DNA from: Rhizobium sp. CB3090
Lineage (GTDB): Bacteria; Pseudomonadota; Alphaproteobacteria; Rhizobiales; Rhizobiaceae
Direction: 5' to 3'
Length of the DNA: 64,000 nucleotides
Assembly (NCBI RefSeq): GCF_029714285.1
Contig: NZ_CP121662.1
Location: forward strand, 186,001-250,000
This document shows, piece by piece, positions 44,902 through 53,316 of the stretch. Position 1 is the stretch's first letter; each line of letters starts with the position of its first letter. The translations under genes and the position numbers were made by a program. The notes beneath the pieces were generated by a model, which made no database searches, was not told the DNA's origin, and worked only from the letters and a program-made list of their open reading frames with translations.

Positions 44902-45656
44902 GTCGATTATTACTTGCTTTACTTATATTGGTTTTTGCCGCGTTTTCGCCTGAAATGGCGATGGCGCAGCAATTGTCGCAACAGCTCCCGACGGATCTCT
45001 TGAATGTCCCGGTGAGTGGGTCGGTCGCGGCCTGGATCATTCGCACCTTCGGGCTGTTGACGATCCTGTCGATCGCGCCCGGCATCCTCATCATGGTGAC
45101 GAGCTTTCCGCGCTTCATCATCGCGTTCTCGATCCTGCGTTCTGGCATGGGGCTTGCGACCACGCCCTCGAACATGATCCTGCTGAGCCTCGCGCTGTTT
45201 ATGACCTTCTACGTCATGTCGCCGACCTTTGATCAGGCGTGGAGGGATGGGGCGCAGCCGCTGCTTGCCAATCAGATTTCGGAGGCCGATGCTGTTCAGC
45301 GCATCGCCGAGCCTTTCCGCACCTTCATGTCGAACAACACGCGCGACAAGGACATCAAGCTCTTCGTCGATCTGGCGCAGGAGCGTGGGCAGACGCCCGT
45401 GGTCGACAACAAGATCGATTACCGCGTGCTGATCCCGGCCTTCATGATTTCGGAAATCCGCCGTGGTTTTGAAATCGGCTTCCTGGTCGTTCTGCCATTT
45501 CTGGTCATCGACCTGATCGTCTCGACCATTGTCATGGCGATGGGCATGATGATGCTGCCGCCGACCTCGATCTCGCTGCCCTTCAAGATCCTGTTCTTCG
45601 TGCTGATCGACGGCTGGAACCTCTTGGTCGGCAGCCTTGTGCGGTCTTTCCACTAG
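44898..45656 (+). CDS. fliP: Flagellar export gate protein FliP
   Basis: A 252-residue export-gate protein with a cleavable signal peptide (about residues 1-22), then four membrane regions: LLTILSIAPGILIMVTSFPR, TPSNMILLSLALFMTFYVMS, EIRRGFEIGFLVVLPFLVID and the final LPFKILFFVLIDGWNLLVGS. The text TSFPRFIIAFSILRSGMG is diagnostic. Its TAG stop lies at the edge of an intergenic repeat. End of the flgB-fliP run. Confidence 0.95.
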   Translation: MSRLLLALLILVFAAFSPEMAMAQQLSQQLPTDLLNVPVSGSVAAWIIRTFGLLTILSIAPGILIMVTSFPRFIIAFSILRSGMGLATTPSNMILLSLALFMTFYVMSPTFDQAWRDGAQPLLANQISEADAVQRIAEPFRTFMSNNTRDKDIKLFVDLAQERGQTPVVDNKIDYRVLIPAFMISEIRRGFEIGFLVVLPFLVIDLIVSTIVMAMGMMMLPPTSISLPFKILFFVLIDGWNLLVGSLVRSFH

Positions 45657-45720
45657 AGCGCCGTGCATTCATATGAACGCACAAAGGTCGCTCTAGTCTT
45701 TTGAATTTAGAACATCTTAT
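45653..45720. repeat. Rhizobial-type intergenic palindromic element after fliP
   Basis: CTAGAGCG (45653-45660) and CGCTCTAG (45689-45696) bracket an inner GTGC/GCAC and GTTCAT/ATGAAC-type palindrome, then TTTTGAATTTAGAACATCTTA. It resembles a family repeated between genes in Rhizobium, in my recollection. Its first TAG is the fliP stop codon. Confidence 0.6.
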
Positions 45721-45733
45721 CCGCTGGGCAGAC

Positions 45734-45762
45734 CGTCATCGGGAGCAGAACTTCCGATGACG
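45734..45762. terminator. Hairpin between converging fliP and glycosyltransferase genes
   Basis: CGTCATCGG and CCGATGACG form a 9-bp stem with an 11-base loop, eight bases from the stop of the minus-strand glycosyltransferase gene. It can end transcription from either side; there is no strong T-tract. Confidence 0.5.
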
Positions 45763-45770
45763 CGAGGTCC

Positions 45771-47774
45771 TTACTCCGCGGCGATCGCTGCAGCACTCTG
45801 ATCTTCGACCAGGAACGGCTCGGTGCGAACCGGCAGTGCCGGCACGTCCATATGATCCGGACCGAGGCCCTTCCTGGCGCGTTCGACCATCATTTCGTAG
45901 GCGGTTTCGAGGTGATGGGTCAGGCGTTCGGCGTCGAAGAGCGGCTTGATATAGCGATTGGCGACCAGTGTTTCCTTGAGTGCGGCAATGCGCTCCGGCT
46001 GCCCTGCAAGCTCCACGGCCATATCTTCATAAGCTTGGACATCGGCGGCCACCAACTCCGGTACGCCGATGGCGGTAAGCAGGCTTTCGCTGACGCGCGA
46101 GGCGAAGTTCGTGCCCTTCATCGTCAACACGGGCAAACCGCCCCAGAGCTGTTCCGAGGTCGTCGTGTGGCCGTTCACCGGGAAGGTATCGAGGCCGAGA
46201 TCGGCCAATTGCTGGCGGTCGATATGATCCTCATAGCGGATGCGGGTGGTGAAGACGATGCGCTTGCGGTTGACGCCGCGCGCCTCCAGGCGAGCCCAGA
46301 GATTGGCCTCGGCGCGCGGACCGTTGCAAAGCAGCCAGAGCACGCTGTTCTCCGTGCGCTTCAATATGTTGCACCAGACATCGATTATTTGAGAGGTGAT
46401 CTTGCGGTTGCCGTTGAACGAGGCGAAGACGAAGGCATCTTCCGGCAGACCATGCTGCGCGCGGGTCGTCGGCCGCGCCTTCGGGCGATACATCGGGTCG
46501 TTCGGCTGATAGCATTCGGGCAGCCGGCAGAACTTCTCGTGGAAATGCGGCTTGGAATAATCCGGCAGGACGTAGGGGTCGCCGATGATGTAGTCGAGAT
46601 CGATGTTGACGGCAGAGCCCGGAAAGCCGAGCCATGCCGTCTGAATCGGCGCCGCCTTATGGTTGATGATGCGGACGCGGCTATCCTTGGTATGTCCCTT
46701 GAGATCGATCAGGATGTCGATCCCTCGGGCGCGGATCGCCTCTGCCGCCGCCTGATCGGAAAGGCTGCGGATATCGACCATGGTACCCCATCTCGAATAA
46801 TCGAACTCTTCCTCGCGCTGAGATGACAGAGAGGAATGGTCGAAGAGGGTAATTTCGAACCGGTTCCTATCGTGCAGTTCAAATGTCCGCTGCAAGAGCT
46901 TCATTGTCGCATGGCCGGGCCAGAAGTCCGATGAGAGATAGCCGATGCGAATCTTGTCCGCCCATGTATGCGGCGCTTTGCGTCGCGACTCTGCGTGCCC
47001 GGCCGGCAGCGGTACCGTGTCGTGCGCGGCGAACTTGTTGATCGCTTCGTCGCCGCACCAGTGCAGATGGAAGAAGGGATTGTCCGGCCTGACATAGTCG
47101 AGGCTGCCCGCAGCGATCGACGTCAGGATTGGCGCCATGTGTTTGTCCACCGTCGCGAGATCGGACAATTCACGGGCAAAGATCAAATGGAGCGTGCGGA
47201 AAATGATATTGTCCGGATGCTTCTTGAACAGGGTGGCGACGATGTGCCGGTTGCCGTCATCGTGAAGGTCATCGGTCAACAGTTTTGAGGCCATCAGCCG
47301 ATGCCTGAGCTCCGGTCCTTCAACGAGGACGGTCCTGAAGCCGGCCAGCAGGTCCCTTTGCTGACGGCTCAGAAAGATGCTGGTAAGGGCATAGGCCAGG
47401 TCGGGATCCTTGAGAGCCTGAGGCAGGATCAGGCTTCCGACCGATAGCGTCGCGTCTTCGTTGCCGGTGGCAAAATGCAACAGCAAAGCTTCCCGCAGAT
47501 AGTCTTCGCGATATGGCTTTTGTCTACCCGCCAGTTCGTACGATCTCGCCGCGTCCGATCTGAAGCCGAGTTTCAGCAGCGTCTTTGCCAGCAGGGCGTA
47601 GGTTTTCGGCGATGTGTCGGTATTGAGCAGCTCGTTCAGTGTTTCGAGCGCGCGCGTATATTGTCCCTTTTGATAAAGGTTGGACGCTGTCACATAGGCG
47701 TTTTTCGTATTCACGAGCGAGAACTCCGAGCGAACTTTGGACAGTCTCCGGCAAAGGCCGAAGTCCGTCATCAT
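45771..47774 (-). CDS. TPR / O-GlcNAc-transferase-type glycosyltransferase (GT41-like), possible flagellin modifier
   Basis: A 667-residue soluble protein. The first ~200 residues hold TPR-like helices (NAYVTASNLYQKGQYTRALE, TYALLAKTLLKLGFRSDAAR). The rest matches the two catalytic halves of SPINDLY/OGT-type enzymes: RIGYLSSDFWPGHATMKLL, IQTAWLGFPGSAVNIDLDYI, RLPECYQPNDP, FASFNGNRKIT, then DTFPVNGHTTTSEQLWGGLP and SRVSESLL. Such enzymes move a sugar from a nucleotide donor to Ser/Thr of proteins. It lies between fliP and the first flagellin gene. Flagellin glycosylation has been reported in R. leguminosarum, so flagellin is a good candidate substrate, by inference only. ATG 47774 or 47771 is the start. 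Confidence 0.85.
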   Translation of the reverse strand: MMTDFGLCRRLSKVRSEFSLVNTKNAYVTASNLYQKGQYTRALETLNELLNTDTSPKTYALLAKTLLKLGFRSDAARSYELAGRQKPYREDYLREALLLHFATGNEDATLSVGSLILPQALKDPDLAYALTSIFLSRQQRDLLAGFRTVLVEGPELRHRLMASKLLTDDLHDDGNRHIVATLFKKHPDNIIFRTLHLIFARELSDLATVDKHMAPILTSIAAGSLDYVRPDNPFFHLHWCGDEAINKFAAHDTVPLPAGHAESRRKAPHTWADKIRIGYLSSDFWPGHATMKLLQRTFELHDRNRFEITLFDHSSLSSQREEEFDYSRWGTMVDIRSLSDQAAAEAIRARGIDILIDLKGHTKDSRVRIINHKAAPIQTAWLGFPGSAVNIDLDYIIGDPYVLPDYSKPHFHEKFCRLPECYQPNDPMYRPKARPTTRAQHGLPEDAFVFASFNGNRKITSQIIDVWCNILKRTENSVLWLLCNGPRAEANLWARLEARGVNRKRIVFTTRIRYEDHIDRQQLADLGLDTFPVNGHTTTSEQLWGGLPVLTMKGTNFASRVSESLLTAIGVPELVAADVQAYEDMAVELAGQPERIAALKETLVANRYIKPLFDAERLTHHLETAYEMMVERARKGLGPDHMDVPALPVRTEPFLVEDQSAAAIAAE

Positions 47775-47963
47775 GGATTCGTGGGATAATCGCGCGCGTA
47801 GCTTGCCTGAAACCGAAGCAATGGTGAGCCGCCCTTTACGTATCGTTAGCTACGTTATGGTCGACCGTCCCCCCGGGGTTCCGCGTTTAAGAAATTCGCA
47901 AGTAATGCATGCGAGTTTACCTGCGACATGACGGGTTTGGTCCTCTAGGAAATGGGACCGAGG

Positions 47964-48010
47964 AGCATGAAGCCGCTCCGTCATCGCCGGTATTTGAAGT
48001 CCGGTATGTC
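47964..48010 (+). promoter_or_regulatory. Flagellin-type upstream element, flaA copy
   Basis: GAGCATGAAGCCGCTCCGTC followed by two CCGG blocks (47987-47990 and 48001-48004, ten bases apart) and TATGTC. It ends 35 bases before the flaA start codon. The core GCATGAAGCCG is identical to the che and fourth-flagellin copies. Confidence 0.65.
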
Positions 48011-48045
48011 CTCCTTCTCGTATTCAGTTTCCAGGGGACACACTT

Positions 48046-48963
48046 ATGACCAGCATTGTAACCAACAATTCCGCTATGGCCGCTCTGCAGACCTTGCGCG
48101 GCATCAGCAACAACCTGCAAGACACGCAGAATGCCGTTTCGTCTGGCCTGCGTATCTCCAAGGCTTCCGATAACGCCGCCTATTGGTCGATCGCCACCTC
48201 GATGAAGTCCGACGACAGCGCTATGGGCGCCGTCTCCGACGCCCTCGGCCTCGGTGCCGCCAAGGTCGACACGGCATCTACCGCTGTCACCAGCTCGATC
48301 GACATCGTCGGCCAGATCAAGGACAAGCTTGTCACCGCCATGGAAGGCTCGGTCGACAAGGGTCAGGTCCAGGAAGAAATCGGCCAGCTGCAGCAGCAGC
48401 TTAAGAGCGTCGCACAGTCCGCTTCGTTCAACGGCGAAAACTGGGTCATGGCTGCAAGCGGCGACTCCGCTTCGGTCGTTTCCTCCTTCATCCGCGGCAC
48501 CAACGGCACCGTTTCGGTCAGCACCACGTCGTATGCATTCGACACCGGTGCGACGGGCAACGTTCTGTTCGGCTCGAACAGTGGTTCGATCGACACCACG
48601 TCCGGCATCCTCGGTACCAAGACGACGATCGGCAGCAACCAGTTCTCTGTCTTCAGCCTCGACATCACCGGTATGACCGGAGGCGAAATCTCCAGCGCCC
48701 TGAACATGGTTCAGACCGCCCTGAACTCCATGACCAGCATGGGTTCGAAGCTCGGCTCGATCTCCAGCCGTATCGATCTGCAGACGTCTTTCGCTTCGTC
48801 GCTGTCGGACTCGATCGAATCGGGCGTTGGCAAGCTCGTCGATGCCAACATGGAACAGGAATCGAGCAAGCTCTCCGCTCTGCAGACGCAGCAGCAGCTG
48901 GCTATCCAGTCGCTCTCGATCGCCAACTCCTCCTCGCAGTCGATCCTCTCGCTGTTCCGTTAA
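48046..48963 (+). CDS. flaA: Flagellin FlaA
   Basis: A 305-residue flagellin, the filament subunit exported through the flagellar type III gate. The N-terminal D0/D1 helices (MTSIVTNNSAMAALQTLRGI, SGLRISKASDNAAYWSIATS) and C-terminal D0 helix (IANSSSQSILSLFR) are conserved; the variable centre is short, as in rhizobial complex filaments. A GGGG(A) ribosome site lies ahead. No Cys. It is followed by a strong terminator, so it has its own transcript. Confidence 0.95.
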   Translation: MTSIVTNNSAMAALQTLRGISNNLQDTQNAVSSGLRISKASDNAAYWSIATSMKSDDSAMGAVSDALGLGAAKVDTASTAVTSSIDIVGQIKDKLVTAMEGSVDKGQVQEEIGQLQQQLKSVAQSASFNGENWVMAASGDSASVVSSFIRGTNGTVSVSTTSYAFDTGATGNVLFGSNSGSIDTTSGILGTKTTIGSNQFSVFSLDITGMTGGEISSALNMVQTALNSMTSMGSKLGSISSRIDLQTSFASSLSDSIESGVGKLVDANMEQESSKLSALQTQQQLAIQSLSIANSSSQSILSLFR

Positions 48964-49012
48964 GAAGAAGGACTGGCGCTCGACGCCAGCCGAAATTTCT
49001 AAACACTAAGTT

Positions 49013-49044
49013 AACCGCGCCTTCCTAAGGCGCGGTTTTTTTTA
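49013..49044 (+). terminator. Strong rho-independent terminator after flaA
   Basis: AACCGCGCCTT and AAGGCGCGGTT form a perfect 11-bp stem around CCT, followed by a run of T. It starts 50 bases after the flaA stop. A smaller hairpin (CTGGCG/CGCCAG, 48973-48989) lies between stop and terminator. Confidence 0.93.
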
Positions 49045-49141
49045 TATTTTTGGACCCGGCCTAGTTCAGGTTTTCTTAACTATATTGCTGTTTTCTAACA
49101 CCATTGAAACGGCGAGTTAACCTTAACAGATTGGGTTAACA

Positions 49142-49190
49142 GGCATGATGCTGAGTGCCGTTACCGGTTTTTAGGTCCGGAATGTCCCTT
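49142..49190 (+). promoter_or_regulatory. Flagellin-type upstream element, flaB copy
   Basis: GGCATGATGCTGAGTGCCGT followed by CCGG at 49164-49167 and 49177-49180 (nine bases apart), then AATGTCCCTT. GTTAAC lies just before it and again about 20 bases further upstream. It ends 29 bases before the flaB start. Confidence 0.65.
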
Positions 49191-49219
49191 ATTTAACTGC
49201 TGCCAAAGGGGCAAATATT

Positions 49220-50131
49220 ATGACGAGCATCCTTACCAACAACGCTGCAATGTCCGCTTTGCAGACTCTGCGCGGCATCAACAGCGACTTGCAGTCCACT
49301 CAGAATGCTGTTTCGTCCGGCCTGCGTATCTCCAAGGCTTCCGACAACGCCGCTTATTGGTCGATCGGCACCACCATGAAGTCCGACGACAGCGCTATCG
49401 GCGCCGTCTCTGACGCCCTCGGCCTCGGTGCCGCCAAGGTCGACACGGCAACCACCGCTGTCACGAGCGCCCTCGACATCGTCAGCCAGATCAAGTCCAA
49501 GCTTGTCACCGCCATGGAAGGCTCGGTCGACAAGGGTCAGGTCCAGGAAGAAATCGGCCAGCTGCAGCAGCAGCTGGAGAGCGTCGCTCAGTCCGCCTCA
49601 TTCAACGGCGAAAACTGGGTCGTGGCTGCCGCCAACGACTCCGCCTCGGTCGTTTCCTCCTTCATCCGCGGTACCAACGGCACCGTTTCGGTCAGCACAA
49701 CGTCGTATGCATTCAACACCGGTGCGACGGGCAACGTTCTGTTCGGCTCGAACAGCGGCACGATCGACACCACGTCCGGCATTCTCGGCACCGTGGACAG
49801 CACGGTTGGCGCTTCGGTCTTCAGCCTGGACATCACCGGCATGACCGGCGGCCAGATCTCCAGCGCCCTGAACATGGTTCAGACGGCCCTGAACTCCATG
49901 ACCAGCATGGGTTCGCGTCTCGGCTCGATCTCGACCCGTATCGACCTGCAGACGAGCTTTGCTTCGTCGCTGAAGGACTCGATCGAATCGGGCGTCGGCA
50001 AGCTCGTCGATGCCGACATGGAACAGGAATCGAGCAAGCTCTCCGCTCTGCAGACGCAGCAGCAGCTTGCTGTCCAGTCGCTCTCGATCGCCAACTCTTC
50101 TTCGCAGAACATCCTGTCGCTGTTCCGTTAA
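49220..50131 (+). CDS. flaB: Flagellin FlaB
   Basis: A 303-residue flagellin nearly identical to FlaA at both ends and differing mainly in the centre (a two-residue shorter segment after TTSGILGT). Long stretches of DNA, for example around residues 85-115, are the same base for base as in flaA, which suggests gene conversion or recent duplication. Preceded by its own element and followed by its own terminator. Confidence 0.95.
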   Translation: MTSILTNNAAMSALQTLRGINSDLQSTQNAVSSGLRISKASDNAAYWSIGTTMKSDDSAIGAVSDALGLGAAKVDTATTAVTSALDIVSQIKSKLVTAMEGSVDKGQVQEEIGQLQQQLESVAQSASFNGENWVVAAANDSASVVSSFIRGTNGTVSVSTTSYAFNTGATGNVLFGSNSGTIDTTSGILGTVDSTVGASVFSLDITGMTGGQISSALNMVQTALNSMTSMGSRLGSISTRIDLQTSFASSLKDSIESGVGKLVDADMEQESSKLSALQTQQQLAVQSLSIANSSSQNILSLFR

Positions 50132-50140
50132 TAGGAAGAA

Positions 50141-50157
50141 CCGGCGCCTGGCGCCGG
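50141..50157 (+). other. Short perfect palindrome after flaB
   Basis: CCGGCGCC and GGCGCCGG around one T, nine bases after the flaB stop. It corresponds in position to the small hairpin after flaA and may protect the mRNA 3' end together with the terminator that follows. Confidence 0.45.
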
Positions 50158-50178
50158 AAGTTCGAAAACAGCAAATTC

Positions 50179-50212
50179 ACCGCGCCTTCCCAAGAGGCGC
50201 GGTTTTGTTTTT
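50179..50212 (+). terminator. Rho-independent terminator after flaB
   Basis: ACCGCGCCT and AGGCGCGGT form a 9-bp stem around TCCCAAG, followed by TTTTGTTTTT. The stem sequence is almost that of the flaA terminator, in keeping with duplication of the whole unit. Confidence 0.9.
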
Positions 50213-50259
50213 CAAGATGGCGCTACCGCATTGTTGCTTTTACGAGCGTCACGGTTTGC

Positions 50260-51516
50260 TCAGGACGCGTTCGCCCCCGCACCGGTCTTCCTGCCGCGCA
50301 CGGCATCGATAAAACCATCAAACAACTTGCGCATGGCAATCTGCTTGTAAGGATAGACGGTGGCGCTATCCATGTTGTGGACGACCATCGCCACGTCGAG
50401 TTCGAAAACCAACAGGCGTCCATCCGGAAGTTCCGCGCAATCGATGCCGAAATAATCAAGCCCTATGTGACGATAGAGAGCCTCGAAACTCTCCTTGTGG
50501 CGGATCGCGAAATCCGTATCGAAATTCTCCATCCAGGCCTGTTCGACAGCGCGCTTCGCCGGGCTTTCCGCCATGCCAGCGCTGAGATAATGCACGATCC
50601 AATGTTCGGAGAGCGCCATATGGCTGGCGAAGGCCTTGCCCTCGATAAATACGATGCGTTGCTTGTTGTAGAGGCCGTCAGGTCCGCGGAAATCGATGAA
50701 GGGCGCGACGTAGAGCTCCGGAGCCGGCTGTGTGTCAATCCATTCGGATAATTCCAAGATATCGGCGATGCGTTCCATCCCGTTGCCCGCATGGGTGCTG
50801 ATCGGACGAACGACGAGCGGAAACGAAAGCCCCGGCGCGTATTCGTCCAGAGTCTTTGTGCCCGCGCCGATGGCGACAAGGTCTTCACGCAGCACGCGAT
50901 ACGTGCTCGGCGACAGAATGGAAGGCTCATTGGCCAGCATGCCGCTGACACCATCGCGCGTCAGCCGGCTGATCAGTTCCGGATTGTCGTTCATGATCGG
51001 GCCGTTAAAATCGGCCAGCAGCTTCTGCATCCGTTCGAGCACAGGGGCGTTTTCCGTCGATTCGCCGATCGCCATGAACGCAACGTCGTGGTCCGGCAAA
51101 TCCGCGAGCGCGGTCGTTTCCGGATCCACGTAATGCAACCAAAGAACGCAGTTGCTATCCGCCAGCAGGAAATCCAGCGGCGTGTTCGCCATGAAGTTGC
51201 CCGGGGTCACGAAGGCGAGCAGCCGAGGTCCCTGTCCATTCCCATGGACGACGCAGAAGTTGCGGCTCAGATCCACCGCGCCCCGCAGAACCTGTTGAGC
51301 CTCTTCGGAGCGGTTTAGCGTCTGCAGGATTGTCGCGAGGTCGAAAATAGCCGCCGCATCGCTGCCGTCGGCTCCGACGCGCTGCATCAGCTCGTTCCAT
51401 AGCGGCGTCACATCCGCACCAGCATAGATGAGCGACACGATCCTCTGCATGCCCAGAATTCGGCTGGTGCCGCCGATTTCGTCTAAGGCGCGGTCGGCCA
51501 TGAGGCCGGGTGTCAT
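50260..51516 (-). CDS. ATP-grasp-type ligase with N-terminal TPR-like region, unknown substrate
   Basis: About 418 residues from ATG 51516 (ATG 51522 would add two). The N-terminal ~85 residues look like one or two TPR helices (FDLATILQTLNRSEEAQQVL). A middle segment begins HGNGQGPRLLAFVTPGNFMA. The C-terminal half has ATP-grasp features: LSFPLVVRPISTHAGNGMER (nucleotide-binding loop), ELYVAPFIDF, and the metal-binding end YFGIDCAELPDGRLLVFELD. Such enzymes join a carboxylate to an amine using ATP. Its start overlaps the stop of the decarboxylase gene by one base (TGATG), so the two are translated together. It ends convergently with flaB. No named family member was recognised. Confidence 0.75.
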   Translation of the reverse strand: MTPGLMADRALDEIGGTSRILGMQRIVSLIYAGADVTPLWNELMQRVGADGSDAAAIFDLATILQTLNRSEEAQQVLRGAVDLSRNFCVVHGNGQGPRLLAFVTPGNFMANTPLDFLLADSNCVLWLHYVDPETTALADLPDHDVAFMAIGESTENAPVLERMQKLLADFNGPIMNDNPELISRLTRDGVSGMLANEPSILSPSTYRVLREDLVAIGAGTKTLDEYAPGLSFPLVVRPISTHAGNGMERIADILELSEWIDTQPAPELYVAPFIDFRGPDGLYNKQRIVFIEGKAFASHMALSEHWIVHYLSAGMAESPAKRAVEQAWMENFDTDFAIRHKESFEALYRHIGLDYFGIDCAELPDGRLLVFELDVAMVVHNMDSATVYPYKQIAMRKLFDGFIDAVRGRKTGAGANAS

Positions 51517-53003
51517 CAGCATGAGTGCGTATCCTGTCGAGAATCGAGTTTCAGAACGCCGTCGATCAGCGCATCGATATCCGCCTGCCGCGTGCGGTGG
51601 TTTACGATTGCTGCGCGGATTGCCGGTTGTCCGTTGAAGTGGGTGAGGGACGGGGCAACGCGCCCCTCGGCGTGGAGATGTTCGATGATCCGAGCATTGA
51701 CCTGCGGTGGCGCGTCACCACCGGGGCCGACATAGGCAAAGCAAACGATGTTGAGCGCAACCGGCGCAAGGAGCTGCAGGGCGGGTTCCTGTTCGATCCG
51801 GCTGGCCAAGCTGCGTGCCAGGGCACAGTTGGCGGCCATCGAATCCCCCAATGCCTTGACCCCATAGGTCTTGAGGGTGAACCAGGTTTTGAGCGCGCGG
51901 AAGCCCCGGGACAGGTCTGGACCATAGTCGCAAGGCCACCAGTCACCGCCGGCCAGACCTGAGGCCGCACGGCTGAGATATGCGGCTTTCGAAACAAATG
52001 TCTGGCGCTGCCATGTGCTGTCCCGCACGAGAAGGAAACCCGCGTCATATGGCACCTGACCCCATTTGTGAAAGTCGAACGCAAGCGAATCGCAGGATTC
52101 TATACCGGTGAACAGATGCGCCAGGTCTTCGCTCAGGATGCCCAACGCCCCCAGCGCGCCGTCGACGTGAAAATGCAGGTCGTGGGCGTCGGCGATACGG
52201 CGCAAGGAGGCAAGGTCGTCGATCGCTCCGGTGTTCACCGTCCCCGCGCTTCCGATGACCAGGAACGGCCTGTATCCTTCGTTTCTGTCGCGCACGATGG
52301 CACGTTCGAGAGCTGCGATGTCGATCTGCCCGGCCGCGTTGGCCGGGATACGCCTGAGCTGATCACTGCCGATGCCCGACATCTCGAATGCGCGCGGCAC
52401 GCAACCATGCACCTCGCTCGATGCGTAGGCCACCAGCCTTGGTTCGTTCGACAAGCCTTTTGCGCGGACATCTGCACCGAGCTTTCTATTGAGCGCAAGC
52501 AGGACGGCGACAAAGTTGGCCTGCGAGGCGCCTGTCAGGAACAGGCCGCCTGCGGTATCCGGAAATGAGAATATCTGCCGCGTCCATCGGATGATCTGAC
52601 GCTCGACCTCGATCGGCATATGGTCGCGCCCGCCGAGATTGGCGTTCAGACCGCCGGCCAGCATCTCCGCCAACATACCTGTGACCGTTCCGCCGCCCTG
52701 CACCCAGCCCATGAATCCCGGGTGGATATTGCCGCTGCCATAGGGAAGGATGTTATCGCGGAATATTGCATGGGCATCGGCCAGATCCGTCGGTTCGACC
52801 GGCAGCGGCGCGTCGAACAGCGCGCGCGCAGGCGACGGCGCCGGCTGCCAGACGGGCTTTTCGGAGAGCGTTTCCAGGTGGTCGAGCATATCGTCCAGCA
52901 TTTGGTGACCCTGCTTGCGCAGGGTCTGCCAGTCGTCGGGGTCGAGGCTTGTCTGTTGACGAGGGCTGTCCCCCGTCAATTTGCCGTCCTGTAAACTTAA
53001 CAT
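51516..53003 (-). CDS. PLP-dependent group II amino-acid decarboxylase
   Basis: A 495-residue fold-type I decarboxylase of the aromatic-amino-acid / glutamate / 2,4-diaminobutyrate class. Landmarks are the Pro-rich entry IHPGFMGWVQGGGTVTGMLA, GGLFLTGASQANFVAVLLAL (cofactor phosphate site), LHFHVDGALGALG (Asp contacting the pyridine nitrogen) and the Schiff-base Lys in SLAFDFHKWGQVPYDAGFL. The substrate cannot be read. ATG 53003 is preferred; an upstream TTG at 53063 is open. It is the first gene of a two-gene operon with the ATP-grasp ligase, placed between two flagellin genes and read against them. Confidence 0.85.
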   Translation of the reverse strand: MLSLQDGKLTGDSPRQQTSLDPDDWQTLRKQGHQMLDDMLDHLETLSEKPVWQPAPSPARALFDAPLPVEPTDLADAHAIFRDNILPYGSGNIHPGFMGWVQGGGTVTGMLAEMLAGGLNANLGGRDHMPIEVERQIIRWTRQIFSFPDTAGGLFLTGASQANFVAVLLALNRKLGADVRAKGLSNEPRLVAYASSEVHGCVPRAFEMSGIGSDQLRRIPANAAGQIDIAALERAIVRDRNEGYRPFLVIGSAGTVNTGAIDDLASLRRIADAHDLHFHVDGALGALGILSEDLAHLFTGIESCDSLAFDFHKWGQVPYDAGFLLVRDSTWQRQTFVSKAAYLSRAASGLAGGDWWPCDYGPDLSRGFRALKTWFTLKTYGVKALGDSMAANCALARSLASRIEQEPALQLLAPVALNIVCFAYVGPGGDAPPQVNARIIEHLHAEGRVAPSLTHFNGQPAIRAAIVNHRTRQADIDALIDGVLKLDSRQDTHSC

Positions 53004-53316
53004 GCCGATCCCGCATTGGCTGACTATATCGACGTCGCAATCGCGCCGTTTCTGGCCGGACAATTGTCCGATCGTGATAATCTTATGCCGCCCAAGGTGG
53101 CGCGAAGCTGACTTGATGAACGGGCAGGAGATATGATTTTGTTAACTTTCCGGTTTCGCCGTTAACTTTTTATTAAGCCTAATATTGTCATCTGCGGCTA
53201 ACGCAACGGTTGGTTAACTTCTCCTAAGAGCCGGTTAACAGGCATGACGCTGACTGCCGTTCCCGGCCGAAGACCGGAATGTCCCTTCCAATTTCAGCCA
53301 TAAGGGGCACCTCTCC
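53004..53316. promoter_or_regulatory. Divergent region between the decarboxylase operon and the third flagellin gene
   Basis: A 313-base gap. Its left half is the promoter side of the decarboxylase operon; its right half, with GGTTAAC repeats (53213, 53233) and the flagellin-type element, belongs to the flagellin gene. The middle is AT-rich (around 53130-53190) with several TTAAC motifs. No gene is seen. Confidence 0.5.
53241..53287 (+). promoter_or_regulatory. Flagellin-type upstream element, third flagellin copy
   Basis: GGCATGACGCTGACTGCCGT followed by CCGG at 53263-53266 and 53274-53277 (seven bases apart), then AATGTCCCTT. It is nearly the same as the flaB copy, including the preceding GTTAACA. 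It ends 29 bases before the start codon. Confidence 0.65.
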
